In this document: one piece after another, positions 57,944 to 64,000 of the stretch
Layout: each line of letters opens with the position of its first letter
Position numbering within the stretch: the stretch's first letter is position 1
Source of the DNA: Halomonas ventosae
GTDB lineage: Bacteria > Pseudomonadota > Gammaproteobacteria > Pseudomonadales > Halomonadaceae
DNA: 64,000 nucleotides
Direction of reading: 5' to 3'
Assembly (NCBI RefSeq): GCF_004363555.1
Contig: NZ_SNZJ01000004.1
Span: forward strand, 186,001 to 250,000
Notes under the pieces: model-generated
Told to the model about the DNA's origin: nothing
The model's input: the letters and a program-made list of their open reading frames with translations, nothing else
The model's database searches: none
Position numbers and translations under genes: made by a program

Positions 57944-59314
57944 TCACGGGGTATGCGCTTTGGTGTCTCGAGCGGGCGGCACCGGCGGCAACTGCAGCTC
58001 GGGCCGGGTCTCGTAGATGGCCATCAGGGACTCGAGCATGCGCTCGTGGTCGCCGTCGAAGCGCTCGAGCTCATAGCAGCCCAGCGGGTTCTTGGGCGCG
58101 TTGAGCAGGCACTTGTTGCAGAAGGTGCAGGGGTTCTCCGGCACATCGTGGCCCGCCTGCCACTGTCGCGGCAGGTCGGGGTTGGCGATCAGCGCCCGGG
58201 CGCTTGAGACGGCATCGCAGGCCCCCGAGGCGATGGCCTCGCGCACCAGGGCGGCACGCTGGTAGCCGCCGGTGCTGATCACCGGGATGGTCACCGCCTC
58301 GCGGATGGCGCGCGCCTCGTCCAGGCCGATGCCCTCCACCTCGCGGCCGCGCCGGTGGCGGAACCACAGCCAACGGAAGATCCAGCGCAGCGCCGGATAA
58401 CGGAACAGCAGGTAGTTGCGGAAGGTGTCGACCCCGGCGGAGAGCATGGTGTCGTAGGTGCTGGCGATGGTCTCGAAGGAGAAGTCCCCGGGCGGGTTCA
58501 GGGGGTGGGGGAAGAGGCTGCCCAGCGAGACGTGCAGGGCGTCGGCCCCGGCCGTCTCGGCCCAGCGGCAGACCTGGACGGTCTCCGCCAGGCTGTTGCC
58601 CTTGCCCTCCCAGGGCAGCACGTCGTTATGGTCCACGGCGCTGATCTTCACCTGCAGGTGGAAGTCCGGTCCCACCCGGTCGCGGATCGCCTCGATCACC
58701 TCCAGCAGGAAGCGCGCCCGGTTCATCAGCGAGCCGCCGTAGCGGTCACGCCGGTCGTTGATCGCCGAGCTCAGGAACTGGGTGAAGAGGTAACCGTTGG
58801 CGGCGTGCAGTTCCACGCCGTCGAGCCCCGCCTCCCGGGCGCGCCACGCGCCGCGGGCGAAGGCCTCGACGGTGCGCTCGACCTCGTGGCCGCTCATCGC
58901 GCGGCACAGGAAGCCGTGCAGCGACTCCTTGCGATCGGTGGCGCTGGGCGCCCGCCGATGCTGGTTGTGCACCCCGGGCAGGTCCCGCTGCCGGCCGGAG
59001 TGGCTGAGTTGCAGGATGTACTTGCAGTCGAAGCGGTGCACCGCCTCGCCGAGGCGCTGCCAGAGGGGAATGAAGTCGTCGCGGTGGATGGTGGCGTAGC
59101 CGGCGACGATGCGCCCCTCCATCTGCACCGGCACGAAGGAGGAGAGGATGGCCCCCACCCCGCCGCGGGCGAAGCGGCACTCCCAGTTGATGCGGGTCTG
59201 GGTCAGGCTGCCGTCCTCGTTGTCGAAGCGCCCGGATACGTTGGAGCGCAGCAGGCGGTTCTTGATCGTGATGTTGCGCCACTTGAGCGGCGTGAAGATG
59301 ACGTCCTCGCTCAT
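57944..59314 (-). CDS. Old Yellow Enzyme-type NADH:flavin oxidoreductase with Fe-S motif
   Basis: A 456-aa FMN-dependent ene-reductase-like protein. LDGVELHAANGYLFTQFLSS and DRYGGSLMNRARFLLEV are OYE hallmarks, and FMN-binding STGGYQ and SSARALIANPD are present. Near the C-terminus C396-C399-C402-C413 form a 4Fe-4S motif as in 2,4-dienoyl-CoA reductase, but the second Rossmann half of that enzyme is missing. It may reduce an enone or oxylipin product. ATGA overlap with the P450-like gene couples translation. Confidence 0.85.
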   Translation of the reverse strand: MSEDVIFTPLKWRNITIKNRLLRSNVSGRFDNEDGSLTQTRINWECRFARGGVGAILSSFVPVQMEGRIVAGYATIHRDDFIPLWQRLGEAVHRFDCKYILQLSHSGRQRDLPGVHNQHRRAPSATDRKESLHGFLCRAMSGHEVERTVEAFARGAWRAREAGLDGVELHAANGYLFTQFLSSAINDRRDRYGGSLMNRARFLLEVIEAIRDRVGPDFHLQVKISAVDHNDVLPWEGKGNSLAETVQVCRWAETAGADALHVSLGSLFPHPLNPPGDFSFETIASTYDTMLSAGVDTFRNYLLFRYPALRWIFRWLWFRHRRGREVEGIGLDEARAIREAVTIPVISTGGYQRAALVREAIASGACDAVSSARALIANPDLPRQWQAGHDVPENPCTFCNKCLLNAPKNPLGCYELERFDGDHERMLESLMAIYETRPELQLPPVPPARDTKAHTP

Positions 59315-60219
59315 GCGCCTTGCCCTCCTTGCCGCACCGCCATGGCCTGCTCCCAGACCGCCGCCAGCAGCGCCAGGATGAAGCCCTGGGCCGGGCAGCG
59401 CGCCCAGCTCTCGCCCATGAAGGCCAGCTCGCGATCACCGCTGCCCCGGGCGGCAGCCGCCAGGCGCAGCACCACCAGGTCGCCGGGCTCGAGCCGGCGC
59501 GGCGCGCAGGGCGTCGACAGCGGCCTCCTTACCCGGCGCAGCAGCGTCTCCGGCGCCGCCAGGGTGCGGCCCAGCACCGCCGACAGGGAGAGCCCGCGGG
59601 CCTGCGGCGTGGCGTACAGCTCGCGCATCGCCGCCAGCGACGCCACCAGGTTGTGCACGGCGATGCCGGTGGCATGCAGGGCCAGCGGCTCGCCGCCGGC
59701 ACGCTCGGCCAGCAGCCGCCGGGCATGGCGCAGGCGCCCCGTGACCCGTTGGCCCAGGGCGCGCAGGACGTTGATGCGGGGATAGGCGTCGAGCAGCCGG
59801 GCGGCCGCATAGCTCGCCTCGTCGGAGCGGTAATCGTCGCGGAACAGCCGGCCCAGCAACCCCTGGGCGGCGGGTCCCAGTGCCTCGGCCTCGGCCTGGC
59901 CGGCCACCGCCTCCACCAGGGTCTTGAAGGCCGGGTCCCGGTACCAGGCCGAGGCCTCGGCATACGCATCGAGACGCCGCCCCAGCTCGGCGTGGCGAGA
60001 CGCGCGCCCCTGCGCCTCGCGGGCCAGCAGGGCGGGCAGCGGCTCGCCGTCGAAGACGAAGGCCTGGCGCAGGCGGGCCAGGCGCCATCGATTGATCAGC
60101 CCGCCGGCGGGCGCCAGATGGCGGTCCAGCCGCGGCTCGCCGTCCAGCTGGCGGATCTCCCTGGCGTCGCTCACCTCCAGCAGGTTGAGGAGGCCGGGAA
60201 TGCTCAGGCGCCTGGCCAT
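59311..60219 (-). CDS. Short P450-like protein of unknown function
   Basis: A 302-aa, mostly helical soluble protein. Near the C-terminus LEPGDLVVLRLAAAARG is followed by AFMGESWARCPAQGF, resembling the P450 'GDxVxxxxxAANRD' strand and the F-x-x-G-x-x-x-C haem-thiolate loop (candidate ligand Cys275), although one residue longer than consensus and lacking the usual PERF stretch. A helix with HATGIAVHNLV recalls the I-helix of dioxygenase-linked P450s. At 302 aa it is well short of a normal P450 (~400). AGGGAGGT precedes ATG 60219. Family assignment is tentative. Confidence 0.45.
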   Translation of the reverse strand: MARRLSIPGLLNLLEVSDAREIRQLDGEPRLDRHLAPAGGLINRWRLARLRQAFVFDGEPLPALLAREAQGRASRHAELGRRLDAYAEASAWYRDPAFKTLVEAVAGQAEAEALGPAAQGLLGRLFRDDYRSDEASYAAARLLDAYPRINVLRALGQRVTGRLRHARRLLAERAGGEPLALHATGIAVHNLVASLAAMRELYATPQARGLSLSAVLGRTLAAPETLLRRVRRPLSTPCAPRRLEPGDLVVLRLAAAARGSGDRELAFMGESWARCPAQGFILALLAAVWEQAMAVRQGGQGA

Positions 60220-60254
60220 GGTACCTCCCTATCTCTCCGTGCTAGCCGCGAGCC

Positions 60255-62063
60255 CTATTTACGAACCCAGGGGAAGAAGACGTTGCGCACGCCCTCCATC
60301 CGCGGCGCCAGCTCCGGGAAATGGCGGGCGATGACGGTGCGCAGGCCGTTGTCGTCGATCCAGGCCATGCCCGCCCGGGTGTAGACCTCGGGGGTGTAGT
60401 CGTCGGTAAAGAAGCGATCGCTCTTGAGTCGCCGGGAGGCCATCAGGATGAAGATGCGAAAGGCGGTGTCGCTGAAGGCGAAGCCGGGCGGCGGGGTCTC
60501 GGCGAGGCAGCCGGTGAGCAGGTCGACCTGCTCCACGTCGCCGTAGACCGCCTCCAGCTCGCGCTGCCACTCGGGATCGTCGGTGAGCTCGGCGAAGCTC
60601 GCCGGGGCCGGCATGTCGATCAGCCGGCGGAAGCGGCAGTAGCGCGGCACCCCGCGCTCGCGGTCGCGCAGCACGTCGATGGTGGCCAGGTCGATGGTGC
60701 GCTCGTGGGGGGCCTGCTTGTCATGCTGCTGCAGGTGGCGCGGGAAGTTGTGCAGCACCAGCGCGCCGGGGTGGCTGGTGGCCAGCGAATAGAGGGCGTC
60801 AGCCAGCGGCACCTCGTCATAGAGCGCCTGGGTGCGCGAGCCGGCGACCTCGGTAAGGCCGCAGGCCTTGAGCGGGGCGTCATCGGCCTGGCGACGGAAG
60901 TCGAAGTCGTCGGGCACCAGCGGGTGCATGCGGTAGACGGCACTGAACTCCTCGGTGATGGCGTAGGGCGCGGAATGGTGATCCACCGGCGAGCCGACGA
61001 TGCCGCTGAACAGTTCGCTGTCGCTGACCCGGCCACGGCTGCGGTAGAAGTGCTCGTCGAGGATGCCCCACCAGTTGGCGCGCATGCCCAGGCGCAGCTC
61101 CGGGGTGTCGAGCAGGGCCGGCGTCCACTCCACGGTGTGGATCTTGGCGATCAGGGCGGCGTTGATCAGGCGCGCCTTCTGGAACAGCCACTCGCCGTCG
61201 CTATCCGGATGATCGATGCGCAGCCGGTCGACGATGGCGTTGTGCTCCCGGGCGAAGAGGGTGTGCATCAGCGACAGCCCGACCCACCAGTTGCCGTTGA
61301 CCCCCGCCAGTTCGATACCGTGCTCGTCACGGGGCAGGTGGCCGTCGGGGCGCAGGTAGAGCTTGCCGTCGGGGAGCAGCTCGCCGCTCTCCGGGTCACT
61401 GCGCACCAGGCGCTGGCGCCTGAGGCTGCTGCCGTAGATCTGCGAGCCGTCCCACCATTGGGTCTCGGTGTTGAGGAAGGTCTCCGGGAAGCCCTCGTCG
61501 GCATCGCCGCGGGTCGAATCTCGGCGCGAGCGAAGCACCGTCATGCGCTCCCAGGGCCAGTCGTCGTCCTCGTCGAGGGGAACCTCGTGGGGTGTCGCCT
61601 CGGCGTCGTTGCTGCCGTGGCTGAACCAGTCATGGACCATGAACTGCAGCCAGGCGGGCACCAGGACGTTCAGGGTGGTGGCCGGCGTGAAGTTCTCCCG
61701 GGTCATCAGCCGGCGGCTCACCACCCGCGGGCTCGGCGTCATCAACGCCTCGCCGGTCTCGGGGAACGTCTCGGCAATGGGCACGTTGCGCCCGAAGCGG
61801 GTATGCGCCTTGCCCATGCAGGGGGCCGCCAGGTCGTTGTAGCTGCCGTCGGCGGTGCGACAGCCGCGCACGTCGAAGGTGCCCTTGTCGGGGTCGGGCG
61901 GCCGTTCGCGTTCGGTGTCGTGGAGATTGTGCCAGCGCAGGTTGCCGCGCAGGGCGACGAGGTTGAGCACGGCAATGGGGAAGGGAAACTGATGCCACTG
62001 GCGGCGCCGGTTGATGCGCCGGAAGAGGCGACCGAGCAGGCCGCTGCCGCGTTGTCCGAACAT
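60255..62063 (-). CDS. Animal-haem-peroxidase/alpha-dioxygenase-like protein
   Basis: A 602-aa haem protein of the peroxidase-cyclooxygenase superfamily. Visible key residues are distal His144 (FMVHDWFSH), catalytic-type Tyr377 and proximal His380 (VYRMH) and the superfamily helix LFAREHNAIVDRL. TADGSYNDLAAPCMGKAHTR and FGRNVP closely recall plant fatty-acid alpha-dioxygenases, which put a hydroperoxide at C2 of fatty acids. No signal peptide is evident. ATG 62063 has GGAGGA upstream. It is the first gene of the minus-strand cluster. Confidence 0.85.
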   Translation of the reverse strand: MFGQRGSGLLGRLFRRINRRRQWHQFPFPIAVLNLVALRGNLRWHNLHDTERERPPDPDKGTFDVRGCRTADGSYNDLAAPCMGKAHTRFGRNVPIAETFPETGEALMTPSPRVVSRRLMTRENFTPATTLNVLVPAWLQFMVHDWFSHGSNDAEATPHEVPLDEDDDWPWERMTVLRSRRDSTRGDADEGFPETFLNTETQWWDGSQIYGSSLRRQRLVRSDPESGELLPDGKLYLRPDGHLPRDEHGIELAGVNGNWWVGLSLMHTLFAREHNAIVDRLRIDHPDSDGEWLFQKARLINAALIAKIHTVEWTPALLDTPELRLGMRANWWGILDEHFYRSRGRVSDSELFSGIVGSPVDHHSAPYAITEEFSAVYRMHPLVPDDFDFRRQADDAPLKACGLTEVAGSRTQALYDEVPLADALYSLATSHPGALVLHNFPRHLQQHDKQAPHERTIDLATIDVLRDRERGVPRYCRFRRLIDMPAPASFAELTDDPEWQRELEAVYGDVEQVDLLTGCLAETPPPGFAFSDTAFRIFILMASRRLKSDRFFTDDYTPEVYTRAGMAWIDDNGLRTVIARHFPELAPRMEGVRNVFFPWVRK

Positions 62064-62265
62064 GGGAATCCTCCCCGGTAGACGTCGTCGCTGAGATCAG
62101 GACGCGGGCATTGCCCCTTGCCGGTTTTCGCCTCGCCAAGGCATGAGATACCTCAACCCCTCGGGATGAACGTGACCGTACTGCAAGTGACAACTAACCT
62201 TTAGCACAGGGTCTCTCCCCCCTCAATGAAACTCACGCCCCGCCTCACGGGGCCCTGGAGGACGC
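62064..62265. promoter_or_regulatory. Divergent promoter region of the lipid-oxidation-like cluster (202 bp)
   Basis: This gap separates two divergent transcripts and must hold both promoters. I see AT-richer stretches (around 62180-62210) but no clear palindrome or promoter boxes. Confidence 0.4.
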
Positions 62266-62637
62266 TTGACCAAGGGTGGCTACGCGACGGGATTCCGCCT
62301 CATGGTACTGCTGGGCGTGGCGGCCAACCTGGCCCTGGCGGTACCCGCGGTCTTCGCCCCCAATGCGGTGATCACGCTGGTGGGCGGGACACCGGTGGCC
62401 GAGACGGTGTGGCCCGCCTTCGCTGGCTGGCTGCTGATCCTGCTCAGCCTGTTCTACCTGCCGGCGGCCGTCGATCCCGAGCGTTACCGGGTCGTCGCCG
62501 TGCTGACGGTGCTGGCGCGCTTCGCCGGGGTCACCTTCTTCACGCTGCTCCATCCACAATTCCTGCTGCTCGCCCTGTTCGACCTGTTCTTCGGCGTCAC
62601 CCAGGGCATGCTGCTGCTGGCGCTCGGCCGACGCTGA
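62266..62637 (+). CDS. Small four-helix membrane protein, paralogue B
   Basis: A 123-aa inner-membrane protein with four hydrophobic helices, resembling the protein at 55964-56356. The TTG at 62266 is taken as start because TGGAGGA sits at the right distance upstream; ATG 62302 would cut into the first helix. It precedes the second diheme cytochrome gene by 34 bp. Function unknown. Confidence 0.7.
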   Translation: MTKGGYATGFRLMVLLGVAANLALAVPAVFAPNAVITLVGGTPVAETVWPAFAGWLLILLSLFYLPAAVDPERYRVVAVLTVLARFAGVTFFTLLHPQFLLLALFDLFFGVTQGMLLLALGRR

Positions 62638-62671
62638 GCGGTGTCTTCGACTCTTTCGGGAGGAAGCGGTC

Positions 62672-64000
62672 ATGGCTCGCAAGGATCACGCCCACGCCCG
62701 GGTCCGTCACTGGCTCATCTGGCTGGCGCTGCTGTTGGCACTGGGCGCCGTGGTGGCGACGATCGGCTGGTACAAGCTGTTCCGCGAGGTGCCCCAGCAC
62801 TTCGATAGCGTCGAGGCCTACTACCGTTACGGCTCCATCGGCACCGAACCGGAGGAGGGTCTGCCCTACTGGGTCTGGCGCGTGCTGCCGAAGGTGTTCC
62901 CGCAACACCTGCCGGAGGAGGCAGAGGACGCGGGCTACGCCGCCCTGGGTGTGGTCTGGGAAGAGGGCGAACCCACGCCGGTGGGGTTCTCGCTGAAGAC
63001 CCTCGGCTTCCCGCGCATCGGCATCAACTGCGCGGCCTGCCACACCGCCACCTACCGCACCTCAGCGGACGGCGAACGCCGTATCGTGCCCGCCGGCCCC
63101 CACCAGACCTTCGACCCCCAGGCCTACCTGCGTTTCCTGGGCGATGCCGCCACCGACCCGGACTTCACCGCCGACACCCTGCTGGCCGCCATCCGGGAGG
63201 AGACCGAGCTCTCCTGGCTCGACCGCCTGCTCTACCGCTTCCTGATCATCCCGCGCACCCGCGACGGGCTGCTGGAGCAGGCCGAGCGTTTCCGCTGGAC
63301 CGAGGAGCGGCCACGCTGGGGGCCGGGGCGCATCGATCCCTTCAACCCGGTGAAGTTCCACCCCGACCTGCTCGCCCTGGACCCCGCCGAGGACGACACC
63401 ATCGGCAACTCCGACATCATGCCGCTATGGGCGCTGGACGAGCAGGAGGGCTACGCCCTGCACTGGGACGGGCTCAACGACACCATCACCGAAGTCGTGC
63501 TCAGCGGCGCCATCGGCGACGGTGCCCGCCCCGACTCCCTGCCGGTGGAAGCGCTGGGCGAACTGGAAACCTACCTGCGCGAGCTGGCGCCGCCGCCCTA
63601 CCCCTTCGACGCCCGGGACGAGCAGATGGCCGCGCGGGGCAAGGTGCTCTTCGAGGAGACCTGCGCGGGCTGCCATGGCCCCGAGGGCGCGCGCACCGGC
63701 ACGGTGATCCCGCAGCCGGAGGTGGGCACCGACCGCCACCGCCTGGCGATGTGGACCGCCGAGGCCGCCGAACGCTACAACGCCTATGCCGAGGCGTACC
63801 CCCGGGACTTCGACGCCTTCGTCAAGACCGACGGCTACGTGGCCAAGCCGCTGACCGGCATCTGGCTGCGCGCGCCCTACCTGCACAACGGTTCGGTGCC
63901 CACGGTGGAGGACCTGCTGCGTCCCGCCGAGGAGCGCCCCGTGGTCTTCCATCGCGGCTACGACGTCTATCATCCCGACCGCCTGGGCTTCATCCACGAG
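62672..64000 (+). CDS. Membrane-anchored diheme cytochrome c, copy B, truncated by window edge
   Basis: 443 codons are visible, open at the right edge. A TM helix (residues 13-33) anchors the protein. Haem sites are C120AACH and C331AGCH, and LHWDG and LRAPYLHNGSVPTVEDLLRP are shared with copy A at 56383-57936. The two are clearly paralogues, but this copy lacks part of the linker. ATG 62672 has an AGGAAG site. Confidence 0.85.
   Translation, partial: MARKDHAHARVRHWLIWLALLLALGAVVATIGWYKLFREVPQHFDSVEAYYRYGSIGTEPEEGLPYWVWRVLPKVFPQHLPEEAEDAGYAALGVVWEEGEPTPVGFSLKTLGFPRIGINCAACHTATYRTSADGERRIVPAGPHQTFDPQAYLRFLGDAATDPDFTADTLLAAIREETELSWLDRLLYRFLIIPRTRDGLLEQAERFRWTEERPRWGPGRIDPFNPVKFHPDLLALDPAEDDTIGNSDIMPLWALDEQEGYALHWDGLNDTITEVVLSGAIGDGARPDSLPVEALGELETYLRELAPPPYPFDARDEQMAARGKVLFEETCAGCHGPEGARTGTVIPQPEVGTDRHRLAMWTAEAAERYNAYAEAYPRDFDAFVKTDGYVAKPLTGIWLRAPYLHNGSVPTVEDLLRPAEERPVVFHRGYDVYHPDRLGFIHE

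Overview
The window looks like chromosome of a GC-rich gammaproteobacterium, most probably a halophile of the Halomonadaceae (Halomonas-like). This is an inference from gene content, protein character and the gltX / tRNA-Ala / tRNA-Glu arrangement; no 16S gene is present to settle it. Coding density is high and no phage, CRISPR array or complete insertion sequence was seen.

Layout. 1-9068: the TCA-cycle block sdhCDAB-sucAB on the minus strand (sucB runs off the left edge), divergent from gltA (citrate synthase). 9069-9722: a gene-poor stretch with DnaA-box-like words and an AT-rich segment, then tRNA-Glu and tRNA-Ala. 9780-18519: housekeeping and small regulatory genes (gltX, SDR, XRE regulator, lipoprotein, DksA-like zinc finger, cold-shock protein, dusA, an aspartoacylase-family amidohydrolase, a TetR/AcrR regulator, an OB-fold membrane protein). 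18748-24719: a tripartite RND efflux operon (tolC-acrA-acrB type) with AcrR-like operator words. 24881-29364: a hydrolase and a four-gene MCE lipid-transport operon (STAS-MlaE fusion, ATPase, MCE protein, lipoprotein). 29378-35275: a cyanate-assimilation locus of the cynF-cynABDS type, with a sigma-54 promoter and paired upstream palindromes between the divergent cynF and cynA. 35277-37355: fructosamine kinase-like, fasciclin and NIF3/YqfO-like genes. 37310-50833: a polyol catabolic operon on the minus strand (SorC regulator, ABC transporter, HAD phosphatase, SDR, small kinase, two mannitol dehydrogenase paralogues, xylulokinase, transaldolase). 51004-55735: an SDR, two NUDIX hydrolases, a 2OG-Fe(II) oxygenase, an orphan PAS histidine kinase and a small unknown protein. 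55823-55965: a MITE-like element. 55964-64000: a lipid-oxidation-like cluster with an animal-peroxidase/alpha-dioxygenase homologue, a short P450-like protein, an Fe-S Old Yellow Enzyme, a diheme cytochrome c and a small membrane protein; a second copy of the membrane-protein/cytochrome pair is transcribed divergently and runs off the right edge.

How the parts work together. The sdh-suc and gltA genes form the TCA core. The cyn genes import cyanate and cyanase turns it into ammonium and CO2 under sigma-54 control. The polyol operon imports mannitol, sorbitol or arabitol, oxidises them to fructose or xylulose, and passes the products to the pentose-phosphate pathway. The right-hand cluster is the best candidate for something undescribed: it combines a fatty-acid alpha-dioxygenase-like haem protein with redox partners and membrane-anchored diheme cytochromes, suggesting oxylipin formation or detoxification. 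That proposal is inference, not demonstrated function.
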